Shown here piece by piece: positions 48,411-59,421 of a stretch of DNA of 64,000 nucleotides. How positions within the stretch are numbered: position 1 is the stretch's first letter; the number at the start of each line of letters is the position of its first letter. The translations under genes and the position numbers were made by a program. The stretch covers positions 113,026,733-113,090,732 of the forward strand of contig NC_089588.1 in the NCBI RefSeq assembly GCF_019320115.1. Reading direction: 5' to 3'. The notes under the pieces are model-generated. The model was not told where the DNA came from, searched no databases, and saw only the letters and a program-made list of their open reading frames with translations. This stretch comes from Miscanthus floridulus (Eukaryota > Streptophyta > Magnoliopsida > Poales > Poaceae).

Positions 48411-48932
48411 TAGAAGAAAGTGGAAAACTCAAGAAGTAGTAATAAGGAACAATTTGAGCAGGCAGCAGCTTAATCTTCAGAGTGGCCATTTATTTGAAGG
48501 CTGGTGCGCCGGGAGAAGAGAGAGACGAAAGGGCAGAGATAAGGGAGGAGAGGCAGAGCATTAGAGAGAGCTTACTGCGAGCGAGCGGTGAAATATTATG
48601 GTCGCCGCTAGTGCGCAGGAGGAACACTGCGGGGTGAGACCACGAGAGGGAGGTGTCGAGTCTTCAAGTGTTGGAGAAGGAGGCTGTCGCGTAATAAGAA
48701 AGGGACGGGGAGGGGCGGTATCATAGATGAACGGAGCATTATCCAATCACGCCTTATGTTATAATGGACTAGACCGAACCAAACGACTATATCCCGGATG
48801 TAATCAGTGCAGTTACATTTTGTCGAACCAAACAGCTTGTTAACATGTGTTTGGTTTTAGGACCACATGGGTTGGGTTGGACATGACCTAGTTTTTGGGT
48901 TGGGTTGGACCCATCCTCGTGTTTGGTTGTTA
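48411..48932. other. Flank of the NLR relic
   Basis: A block of about 55 bp (AATTTGAGCAGGCA, then CAG and TTTATTT) at 48440-48495 repeats 48045-48100 on the other side of the relic. The rest is anonymous sequence with a TTTGGTT-rich MITE-like stretch around 48770-48930. Confidence 0.45.
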
Positions 48933-48940
48933 GGTGTTAG

Positions 48941-49590
48941 CAGGCATGGAGCCAGCGGTGGGGCTTGGGGGGCTCGAGCCCCCCTACCGCTACCGGGCCA
49001 GTGGAGCCTCTGACGCCTCCCCTTCCAATTTTAGACATAGATGTATAAGGTAGGGTGGGCTGAGATCTATTTTGCTAATTGGGCCAACAGTCTATCATTC
49101 TATCTTGTCCATGGATACAAAGGATTTTCTAGCCAAAGCCCAAAGACCAAAGAAGAAACTCTATCCTTCCCAATCCTCCCTGTGTCGACTCGTGAATCCA
49201 TCGAGCGGCGTCTCTTCCTATGACGCGGCAGGCGCATAGAGACGGGGAGTGGCACTGTGATAGCCTGTGGCCAGGCGGGGTGGCCCATGTCCGGTGTCTA
49301 GCAGGGCTGTCAGGCTGCTCAGGCGGGGGCAAGCGTCTGCACTACTCGGGTGAGCAGCAGGCAGCACCGCAGAAGCAGGCAGGGCCGTAGGGGGCTCCAG
49401 GCATCCAGACGACCGAGTAGAGCAGGTGATTTTTTTCATTGATTCAATAATTGAACCCTAATTGAATGTTTGATTGAGTGATTTCCATGAATTAATGAGA
49501 CATTTTAATTTGTGAGGGGTCATAATAGAGCTAAGTCGTTGTAGTGTTTTTGTTCAGTCCATCCTAAATTCTTTCCTGGCTTCGTCCCTG
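48941..49590. mobile_element. Non-autonomous hAT element (650 bp)
   Basis: The ends are CAGGCATGGAGCCAG and, inverted, CAGGGACGAAGCCAG. The 8-bp flanks are GGTGTTAG (48933-48940) and GATGTTAG (49591-49598), with one mismatch. A GGGGGGCTCGAGCCCCCC palindrome lies close to the left end, as in the MITE at 44426. There is no transposase; the small ORFs inside (49041-49439) are not supported. Confidence 0.75.
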
Positions 49591-49598
49591 GATGTTAG

Positions 49599-49855
49599 GT
49601 TTGAAGGCAAATGAATGTGGGATGAGGTAGCCGACATGTGGGGACCACCTGTCATCCTCTCCTTCCTCTTCTTCCTCCTCTCTCTATTTTCTTCTGTGTC
49701 ATGGCTGTTTCTTCGCCACTGCTGCTCCACCGTGGCCTGCTCCTCTAGCTCCACGGTTCCCTGCTGCTCTTCCCCAGGGGCGCTACGTCCCCGTTCGCCT
49801 AGTCACCATCCCCGCTCGGCCACCGTCCCACACTTTCTCTCTCTAGCTCGCAGTA
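49599..49855. other. Flank left of the CACTA element
   Basis: This is a pyrimidine-rich, TCTTCC-dominated stretch without a supported gene. The last three bases, GTA, would be the left target duplication of the CACTA element. Confidence 0.4.
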
Positions 49856-49895
49856 CACTACGTAAAAAAGGATTTTTAGTAACGGTTCGTTTTTT

Positions 49896-50228
49896 TTGTA
49901 GGGGCGGCTGGTGATGGAGCCGCTCCTACAGTGATGAGCTCGGGTGCCCAAACACCAGCCGCCCCTATAAATGGAACAGCAGGGGTGGCTGGTGATACAA
50001 GCCGCCCCTACAAATAGGGTCTGATTTGTAGGGGCGGCTCAATCACCTGCCGCCCCTGGAGTTGCTATTTGTAGGAGCGGCCGGTGATTGAGCCGCCCCT
50101 ACAAATGCCTCCATATACTTAGCTATGATTTGTAGGGGCGGCTCAATCACAAGCCGCCCCTACAAATGACCCCCATACATAGCTCCGATTTGTAGGGGCG
50201 GCTCAATCACTAGTCGCCCCTACAAATG
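49896..50228. repeat. Subterminal repeat array of the CACTA element
   Basis: About a dozen copies of TTTGTAGGGGCGGCT and its inverse AGCCGCCCCTACAAA alternate here, separated by GGTGATTGAG-type spacers. Such arrays bind the element's own transposase or accessory protein. The paired inverse copies can also form hairpins. Confidence 0.85.
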
Positions 50229-50235
50229 ACCCACA

Positions 50236-50242
50236 TATAAAA
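50236..50242 (+). promoter_or_regulatory. TATA box of the TNP2 gene
   Basis: TATAAAA lies directly after the last subterminal repeat and about 750 bp before the first recognisable TNP2 codons. A 5' UTR with one or more introns would fill the gap. Confidence 0.55.
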
Positions 50243-52041
50243 TAGCTGCAGCACCTTCTTTCTCCTCGGGTCACTCACTCCAACCCGTGAAACAAAGGTG
50301 GGGAGGCCTTGGGCACCTCCCAAAAATTGCTCTACTATGGGGGGAAGGTTTTGGTCTCAAATCCTTTGGTGGAGAGGTTCTAGAAGGTAAGAAAATGCTA
50401 TTCCACACTTTTTTTTTGTAGTTTTAATGGTTGGTTAGTGAGTAATTAGAGTTTTGTTTTTCTCTCTCTTCTATGGTGCTTGAGCTACTTATGAAGCAAA
50501 TTAGACCCAAGTTTTAAATGTACTAGGGTAAATTAGGGGGGGGGGAACAAGATCATACCCTTATTTGGTCCATGTTTCTTGATTTTAGTGAACAATTAGT
50601 TAGTTTTATGCATGTTTCATGTGCATGTAGATCTAGATCTAGGGTTTGGTTTTTTTATTAATTTTGTTTTTGTAAATTTGGACTAAGGTTTGTATGAAAG
50701 ATATTGGGTAAAGTATAATGGTTGCTAATTGTTGTCTTTAAAATTGTTTATTGTAAATAAATATGTATTTTAATTAATTATGGATAAATGGACCATTAAT
50801 TAATTTTCCTCTACCATGGTGTGTTTGTATGCTTCATGTAATTATATTAGATTTATATTCATATATATCTGAAGTATATACAATTATTCTCAAGTAATTA
50901 TTAATTTGATTCATTTTTATATATATCTGAATAAGTAGTCCTCTAATGTTTGTTTTGTTGTTGTTGTAAAAGATGTAGTACAGGAACTCTTGGATGTATG
51001 GTTCGTTAAGGTTCAAAGTAGGTTTCCGTGAAGAGGTGGATAAATTTATTGAAGCCGCAAAGAAGCATGCAACGACATTGAAAGAGAATAAGGATACAAT
51101 TATTTGTCCCTATAAAGATTGCAAGAACCGTATGGCATGGATATATGTGACTATCATCAGATCACATTTGATTATACGAGGATTTGTTGAGGACTACACA
51201 GTGTGGATTCATCATGGTGAAACGGTTATTGTTAACGACGAGGATGAGGAGGAATACGATGATGAAACCAAAGAATCCCTGTCCCAATATTCAGCAGAGC
51301 TTGATGCACGAATGGATTTCGAGTTTGGCAATGAATAAGGTGGTGATGCTGGTGGTTGTGATGGTAACGACGAAGGTGATGCCAATAATGATGGTGGAGC
51401 ATGTGTCGGGGATGAAGATGATTTGGAGGACATGATTCGAGCCCTTAGACCAGAGATTTTACTAAATAGCCCAAAAGATCTAGAAAATTTGGAAAGGGTG
51501 ACAAAAGCATCGAAGGAGACTGTATATGGTGTTGAAAAGGGTTGTCTGACACATTGGACATTGCTACATTTTGTGCTTGAGCTGCTCATCCTGAAGGCTA
51601 AGTACGGCTGGTCAGACTGTAATTTGAATGATCTATTGCATCTCCTGTCATGGGTGCGGCCACAACCAAACTCAGTTCCCGTCAACACATACCAAGTGAA
51701 GAAGGTCATAAGTCCATTGACAATGGGGGTTGAAAAAATCCATGCATGCCCCAACCACTGTATACTTTTTCGTGGCGAAACGTTAAGTCACTGGATAAAT
51801 GTCCCCGGTGTGGGGCCAGCCGGTACAAGAACAATGACCTTTACGGTGGGGACGAACCCTCCACGGGGAAAAAGAGGAATAAGAAGGGTACAAAAAAGGT
51901 GGCACAAGAATCTCAGCCCCCAGAGGACACTCCATTAGGAAACGATGCAAAGCAGAGAAGAATTCCTGCCTTGGTATTGTGGTACCTGTCAGTGACCGAC
52001 TACTTGAGGCGTATCTTCCTAAACCCTAAAGAAGCCGCACT

Positions 52042-52046
52042 CATGA
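52042..52046. repeat. Target duplication CATGA, left copy
   Basis: This is repeated at 59422-59426, directly after the right LTR. Confidence 0.9.
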
Positions 52047-52485
52047 TGTCAGGTTCATAAATCTGGGGTCCCTCGGGGACCGGCTTCCACGCCAAGGCTC
52101 AACCCATGAGTCTAAAAAACAAACAGGACAAAGGATGGTCCAGCAGCTGACCGGAAGGTCTGGCCCAAGAAGAGCGACACCCGCTCATCAACTTCTTCGG
52201 CCCACCTATCCGACTGGAGCACTCGCTCTAGGCTCCAGCCGCCTCCGAACGGCCTCTCCGATCAAAAGGCCTGCCCTGAGCCCTACTTCTGACTCCGACC
52301 CCGTGTCTCTCCGACCAGGGTACGTGAGAACACTACTTCCTACTCCAACCCCGCGTCTCTGACCAGGGACCCCATAGGAAGCCTATTTGCCGCTCTTCTC
52401 TGACTGGCGCGGCCAGAGTCGACTAGGGCCATCTGACCAGGGACACCCGCTTGGAAGGAACCAGGGACGAACGAAGAAGGCAGCG
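52047..52485 (+). repeat. 5' LTR of the Gag-protease Gypsy, first 439 bp only
   Basis: It matches 58169-58608 closely up to GGCAGCG. The remaining 813 bp of the LTR, including its TATA region and the primer-binding site, are absent. Confidence 0.85.
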
Positions 52486-52672
52486 ACCTAGCACCTGTCG
52501 GAGGGACGTCCTCCATCGACTCCGGGACGCGCGACTTCGACGACGCGGCATCTGCGCTTCATTCTGAGCAAACTCTCTGCTCAAACCTCACTATAAGTAA
52601 TATGCGTACTACTAGTCGCTCTTTATTTACTATCTCCCACCAATCACCCAGAGGGAATGCCTCGCGTCCTCC

Positions 52673-55324
52673 GTGGACGCATACGCTCGGGGGCTCCGAA
52701 GGATACTGGCACCATCCCCCCTCACGTCTGAGTTCATGGGAATGGTAGGCTGTGTTCCTGCCATTTCCAATGAACTCTTGAATGGTGAGGGCGAGAGCGA
52801 CGGTTCCAGCATCGGTGACATGGCGCCCCGCCACCGTCCGTCCTGGGAGTGCGCTATGGTGGACGCTCTAGGACAGCCGCCGGTGGTTGTGGAGTCTGCG
52901 CAAACTCACACCCCTTCGAACCCGCGTGTGGGGGCCCTCGCGTCTGTGCAAGCACACGCCAAGGAATTACGACAACGACGACAGAACCAGCCACCGCTTG
53001 TGTCGGCGCCGTTAGTACAGCCCGTTGCGCCCCATGCGCATGGCCCGGCGAGTGGCGCCCGGGGTCACGTCCATTAGGTCCAACACGACCTCATGAACGA
53101 GGTGAACGATCTCCCTCAATTCGCCCGGGCTGGCCAGAACATCACCGCTGCGGCAATGCTTCTACGCGACATTCCCGAGCCCACCGACCCCTAGGAGCAG
53201 GCAGTCTACAGGAACCTCTGGGTTCTAGTAGAAGCCGCCGCCATCCAACAGGCAGAAAGCTCCACGTCGCGACTCTGACCCACGCCCTCTCTCCCCACTG
53301 GGGGGACGAGGACGCACCAGACAAATCGCTCCATTCGCTCGCCGCCATAGCCGTCAGGCTTGGCTCGGGGTGCGGCAGCCGCGCCATGGTCCGACCGGGC
53401 GCCTGCTCCACACCGACCACCAGTACATGAGCAGCCCGATCCGCACTAGGACGCTCGTAGCGTCATCAGCGACCGGCATCGAGCCCGACACGATAACGAT
53501 GTCCACCATACGGCAGCAGGCGACACGAATCCTAGCCAAACCATCGAGGGAAGCGGTGAAGCGTGCCCCAGGCGCGGTCGCCGACCGGACGACCAGAGCC
53601 CTAGCCCTGAGGGCCTGGGACCACGGGCCTTCAGTCGGTGTATCTGGAAAGCACTGTTCCCGCAGCGTTTCTAGCCTCCCTCCAACATCACCAAATACAC
53701 TAGGGAGACCAACCCAGGCATTTGGCTTGAGGACTTCCGGATCGCCTATCGGGCCGGAGGAGTGGATGATGACTATTTCATCGTTCAATACCTTCCCATT
53801 TGTGTGGGGGAATATGTTCGGGCATGGCTTGAATTCCTTCCGCACGACAGCATCCACGACTGGACGGACCTCAAGAGGGTCTTCATCGGAAATTTCTAGG
53901 GCACGTACGTCCACCTAGGAAACTCCTGGGACCTAAAGAGCTATCAATAGGAGCCCAACGAGTCCCTGTGGGATTACATCCATAGGTTCTCCTAGCGATG
54001 CAACTCCCTCCCCGATGTCATTGACGTAGACGTCATCAGCGCGTTCCTCTCCGGGATGAACTGCGAGTCCCTGATCCACAAGCTTGGTTGCTTGAAACCC
54101 CGTACCACCCACGACCTACTCGACGTCGCCACAAACCACGCCTCTGGCGAGGAGGCAGTCGAAGCGGTCTTTGGCAGAGGCTGGCACAAGGTCAAAGCCA
54201 AGCGCATGGACCCAGACGAGGGCCCCTCCATGCAGAGGGGCATGAAAAACAAAAAAGATCAACGCTAGTCGGACAGCTCCACGCTGGTCGCCGTGACCGA
54301 TCGCACAGCCAAGCAGCCCCAATAGGGACTGCCTGACCACTTCAACAAACTCATGGATGGTCCATGCACCAACCATGCCTACCCAGTCAAGCACCTCTAC
54401 AAGGAATGCGAGCTCCTCAAACGCTTCCTCCGATAGGCCAGTGGGCTAAAGGAGGGAGACGACAAAGAGGCGGCAGTCAAGAGGGGGGCGTGGCAGGCAA
54501 GGACAGAGATGGCTTCCTCGAGCCCAACGAGTGCATCATGATCTTCGGTGGATCTGACATCGTCTGGTCTAAGCGCCAGCACAAGATCCGCTATTGAGAG
54601 GCATGCATCACCGAGACGGCCATCCCCTCCTTCCTCAGCTGGTCGGAATTGCCTATCACCTTTGATCAGAGGGACCATCCCTCCTATGTCGCAAGACCAG
54701 GATGCTGCCCGCTCATCGTCGACCCCATCGTCCGCAAGAAGCGCCTCACCAAGGTGCCGATGGACGGGGGCAGCGCCCTCAACATCCTATACATCGACAC
54801 CCTCGGTCGGAGCTCCGCCTGGCAGGCTCCCCTTCCATGGGGTGATCCTGGGAGCATAGGCATACCCGCTCGGACAGATTGATCTGCCTGTCATGTTCGG
54901 TAGCCGGGCCAACTTTCGCTCGGAGGACCTTACCTTCGAGGTGGTGTACTTTCTGGGGTCCTACCACACCATCTTGGGGCGGCCATGCTACACAAAATTC
55001 ATGGTAATTCCCAACTACACCTACCTCAAGATGAAGATGCTAGGACCAAACGACATCATCACCGTGAGTAGCGCCTTCTCGCACGCCTTCGCGTGCGACC
55101 GCGAGCACTACAGGCTCGCCACCGCGGTCGTCAACTCATCCGAGCTCCTATAGCTCAGGGAGTCATCAACCCCAGTAGTCCTAGACTGCAACAAACAGAC
55201 CTCCACGACGGCCTTTTGCCCGCTCGAGGAAACCAAGGCGATGGGTGTCAACCCCACCAACCTAGCTAAAATGGTGCGAATTGGGACCTAGCTCCCGGCC
55301 AAAATCCAGACGATTGAAGGATGA
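52673..55324 (+). pseudogene. Gypsy gag-protease, eleven TAG stops
   Basis: The main frame begins MDAYARGLRRILAPSPL at 52673. The capsid part is at 53720-54268: EDFRIAYRAGGVDDDYFIVQ, EYVRAWLEFLPHDSIHDW, MNCESLIHKLG and NHASGEEAVEAVFGRG. The protease shows VRKKRLTKVPMDGGSALNIL (DGGS is the active-site loop) and YHTILGRPCYTKFMVIPNY. In this frame I place TAG at 53075, 53192, 53897, 53948, 53993, 54266, 54323, 54434, 54857, 55151 and 55289. CAG (Gln) fits the context at most of these. A short stretch around 54450-54850 is in another frame. Homology ends near 55320, before any polymerase. Confidence 0.8.
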
Positions 55325-55620
55325 AGTGATCCGACCAGAAGCCTACCGACTGAAGAACAACGATGACGATGCTCTCTTCAAGGACCTTGGAACAGCTATG
55401 TTGTTTCTTCTTTTCCTAAGTTTTAGTCTTATATTTACTTAGCGAACGCTCCTATAAAAGCACCCCGACCCGAACACTTTTCGTCTCGGGGCGCTCGGGG
55501 GCTCCACCAGGGGGCTCTACTACCCCTCTATTTTTGTTTTTACCTTAAGTACTCTTATACTTTCATATGGAGAAACTCCTTCCTACCCGAACAAAAGGGC
55601 AGTTCGTTCCTTTGATTTAC

Positions 55621-55747
55621 CTTACGTAACTTTGCTTTAGAACATTTCGACTGATTGCACCCCGCCTTTTCCTACGGCTACGACCTACGTAACTTTGCTT
55701 TAGAACATTCCGACTGATTGCACCCTGCCTTTTCCTACGGCTACGAC
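55621..55747 (+). repeat. Tandem duplication, 2 copies of about 63 bp
   Basis: TACGTAACTTTGCTTTAGAA, then CGACTGATTGCACCC and TTTTCCTACGGCTACGAC, occurs twice in a row with few differences. Confidence 0.85.
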
Positions 55748-57915
55748 CGGCCGAGCCTCGCGGGCCATGCCCCGAGCTCCCAAGGTTGCAGCCTATGGAA
55801 CAAACGGGCAGAGAAAGAGAGAGATTAAAAACAAAGTTATGCTAAGGGAAAGCAAAGGAACGAAAGGGAACAAGCTTCCCCGAACGGAGTGACTCCATCA
55901 CAGAAAACAAAACACCATTATAACCATTAAGCACACAGAAACGTTTACACGGGGGCTCCCCCACGAACTTAAACTTTTTACGTTTACTAACTACTTATAT
56001 TCTACAAGCTATTAAACCGGTCGGACGACATCTGCTAACGGCGTGACCAACAAAGGCGCAGGCTGCTCACTCCCCAGCAGCACGACGTTTGGCTCGATCG
56101 GGGCCGAGGCAACGTTCCCCTCCAAACCAGGCTATGTACTCTCTTTCTCTTTACTATCACATGCTGTAGGCACAGAACCCTCCACCGGCACAGTTGTGAG
56201 TAACCTCCCCTCCGACGAGGCTCCCTTGGTAAAGATCCACTAGAGAGTCTACACACGGCTCCATCCCTAAGGAGGCCTCGCAGACCAGATCCAGCGTCAC
56301 CTCTAGTCCGACATCACGCTCTGGGTTCACAAAAGGATCCATAAGTCCTCCCCCTCGCTCACTCTCCCTCTCACTTAGGAACCGCCATGGCATACAAGCA
56401 CTCTCGGTGAGAAAGAAGAAGGAAGAGAGAGCAAGAAATCTCTGCCAGAAGAGACCACCAGACCTCCCTAAGTCGATCAAATCACCCAGGAGGGACACCA
56501 GGCGACAGGTAAGGAGCAAAGGGACGCCTCATGCAGGCCATGCCGACTCCGTCTCGAACGACGAGCATGGGTCTTGGTCGGACATCTCCGAATGAAGCTC
56601 TCCGAGCCCCATCACTCCAGTCATCAAGGTAAACATTACCAAACCCCCTCTATTTCTTTACAAATCATTCATACATCCATACATGCATTCATCTCATACG
56701 CCTAAACCCCCCGGACGGTTAGGGCATGAACCGCCCGGGGGCTCGAGAACTAAGCATCGCATGTGCAGTGAAATGCACCACAACGCTCCGTGTTGCGTCA
56801 CAAAGCGACGGTTTGCCTCATTCGACATGAACAACCTAACAGAGCCAGGGGAGAAAACCATAGATGAGCACCATGCGGCCCTAGCCCAGTCCGGTAGACT
56901 GGGTCATCTCAACCTTCTCATTCGATCCTAAACCTCTCGCCAGGCCCACAGAATCTCCATCGAAGGGGAGGCCGTTAGGCCACCCAGGTCGGTCTCCGGA
57001 ACGACCTAGGCATCTGTCGGGTTGCAGGTAAAGGAGTAGTGGAATGTCACAAGAGTGCTATGCCGACCCCGTCATGAACAACGGACCCAGATTCCACTCG
57101 ATCACACCCGTTAGCAAGCTCACCGAGCTAGTCTTTGAGCCTGAGCGATCGGGATAGGCGACGAAACTCTGCCCCTCCGGTTGTGAGGAACCGGATCAGG
57201 TAATGCACAATACTCACATTGACCCCCACGAAGGCCCAATAGGGCTCGGTGGCTCAAGAAAAACGCCAAGGACAGTGACCTCAAACTCACCAGATCAACG
57301 ACTACGACTCGCCCAGTCCCATGGCGCGCACCGACGCTAGGATCCACGAGCACCGCCTCGTCCGATCTTTAACTTAACTAACAACATCTTTGTAATGGCT
57401 TCACTTCTGACTGCGCTCCAAAGAAACTCTTGGGACTACGACTCCAAACTCACATCGACAAGATCGGTGACATCTGGCTATGGTTCTTCGGACCATGACT
57501 CCAAACTCGCATCAATAGGATCAGCGATATCCAGCTACGGCTCTTGGGACCGTGACTCAGAACTCGCGTAATGGCTTCATTAACTGAAACTAACAAAAAC
57601 TAACTCTCCCGATCCCAAGGCGCGCACCGACGCCTGGGTCTACTCGTGACTCCGCCTCACCCGATCCCACGGCGTGCATCGACGCCAAAGATCAGTGAAC
57701 TCTATCGCATCCAAACTAAATTGTCTCCATTCATGGCGCGCACTGATGCCAGGTTTTGTCTCAAACTAAACTTCCTCGCTCGATCCCCAGCGCGCACCGA
57801 CGCCGGGATCAGTAAATTCTGTCTCGATCCAAACCCCACACCTAAAAAACGCCTCGGCTGCACAACGACACCGTGGTTAAAAATCTATCTCAGACTAAAA
57901 ACACGCACACACGCT

Positions 57916-58168
57916 CCAAACACCCCCCAGACGGTTCTGCTTGAACCGCCTGGGGGCTCAGGGGCTACACCCGCGGGTGCGCTCGCGCGCACCCACTGAA
58001 CAAAAAACCTCCCCAGCTAGCAACGCAGAAAAACCCCCGGTCGGTTCTGCCCGAACCACCCGAGGGCTCAGGGACTACACCCATGGGTGCGCTCGCGCGC
58101 ACCCACCGGCAAGACAAAAAAATCCCCCGAACAATTCTACCCGAATCACCCAGGGGCTCGGGGGCTCC
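57916..58168 (+). repeat. About 120-bp tandem repeat before the 3' LTR
   Basis: Two full units and a partial third each hold CCCCC, CGGTTCTGC, GAACC, GGGGGCTC-type arms that can pair, then GGGTGCGCTCGCGCGCACCC, itself a perfect palindrome. The final unit ends in the purine-rich GGGGCTCGGGGGCTCC, the likely polypurine tract. Confidence 0.75.
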
Positions 58169-59421
58169 TGTCAGGTTCATAAATTCGGGGTCCCTCGGGG
58201 ACCGGCTTCCACGCCAAGGCTCAACCCAAGAGTCTAAAAAACAAACAGGGCAAAGGGACGGCCCAGCAGTCGATAGGAAGGTCTGGCCCAAGAAGAGCGA
58301 CACCCGCTCATCAACTTCTTTGGCCCACCTATCCGACCGGAGCACTCGCTCCAGGCTCCAGCCGCCTCCGAACGGCCTCTCCGATCGAAAGGCCTGCCCC
58401 GAGCCCTACTACCGACTCCGACCCCGTGTCTCTCCAATCGGGGTATGTGAGAACACTACTTCCTACTCCAACCGTGCGTCTCCGACCGGGGACCCCGTAG
58501 GAAGCCTGTTTGCCGCTCTTCTCCGACTGGCGTGGCCAGAGCCGACTAGGGCCATCCGATCAGGGACGCCCGCTCGGAAGGAACCAGGGGCGAACGAAGA
58601 AGGCAGCGCACAAGTCAAACCACGATACTGGGACCATACCCTATACGCCTGCGGGAACAGTGCTCCACTACCTCTCTGACACAAACAGTATTGTAGGCGC
58701 CAACATTTGGGTCTACAATATTGTAGGCATCATTGAGCTCCCATACGGCAAAAAGCCCCCCATGCCTCTGGGCATCGATAGTGGGCTCCAGGGATCACTA
58801 TACCTGGTACACGTGGTAAGGGCTCCTCACATAACAAAAGTATTTTGTAGGTACGGACATCCACCCTTCCTGAAGAAGCCAACTCAACCTCCCATGTGCA
58901 CCTGACATTCTACAGTGACATCAACAGTATTGTGGGCGCCTACCATCATCGCTACCCTCGTCGGCGTGGGCAACAAGGCTTAGAAATATCCGTACTCTCT
59001 TCCTCTCACCTATAAAGCCATCCCCTTCATTTATAAAAGGGGATGCGCTCCCTCCAACAAGGGGACCGATTCAAGGAGGTCAACTTCTTCAAGTTCAGAC
59101 TCACCAGATCGATAGCTCATAACCCCTCAAGCACACGCTTGGACTTCTAGCTCATAGCGGAGTTTCGGTCACCCTCGGCCATTTCGGTCAAACCCGATCG
59201 GGCCTCTTGAACACCCCTCCTTTCTCCTTCTCGTTTGTAACCCCACTACAAACTTCGAGCACCTAGGCTTAGGAATAAAGTCATCGATCGACCCCGACTT
59301 GACGTAGGGCATGTTGCCCGAACCAGTATAAATCCTGTGACATTGAGTGCTAGGCCACCTCCGATCACAACGTATAGCAAAACTATAAATATTCACTAGT
59401 TGGTCACTTTCTGCACCGACA
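58169..59421 (+). repeat. 3' LTR of the Gag-protease Gypsy (1253 bp)
   Basis: The full LTR runs from TGTCAGGTTC to CACCGACA. A TTTATAAAAGGGG at about 59030 is a likely TATA box. ORFs in it (58083-58905) are not supported. Confidence 0.88.

Larger units (their letters stand above)
55325..58168 (+). other. Non-coding interior of the Gag-protease Gypsy
   Basis: There is no supported ORF; where pol should be, the sequence is filled with repeats. GCGCGCACCGACGCC-type motifs recur at about 57325, 57622, 57672, 57736 and 57790. The last 250 bp repeat a block built on CCCCC-GGTT / GAACC-GGGGGCTC. The ORFs at 56157-56519 and 57646-57999 are compositional. Confidence 0.55.
52047..59421 (+). mobile_element. 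Gypsy retrotransposon coding only Gag-protease
   Basis: The ends are TGTCAGGTTC and CACCGACA, with the target duplication CATGA. It is 7.4 kb long. It carries a truncated 5' LTR, a decayed gag-protease reading, about 2.8 kb of non-coding repeat-rich DNA and a full 3' LTR. No reverse transcriptase, RNase H or integrase is recognisable. It would need enzymes from a related element to move, as in the plant group described as TR-GAG. Confidence 0.85.

Noticed and set aside
49896..50228. CRISPR-like repeat array
   Set aside because: The units alternate in orientation, spacers are similar to each other, and the array lies at a CACTA terminus in a plant genome.
53354..53918. Overlapping ORFs on both strands (186 and 182 codons)
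   Set aside because: They are off-frame readings of the Gypsy gag. The real frame has capsid motifs and runs through TAG stops.
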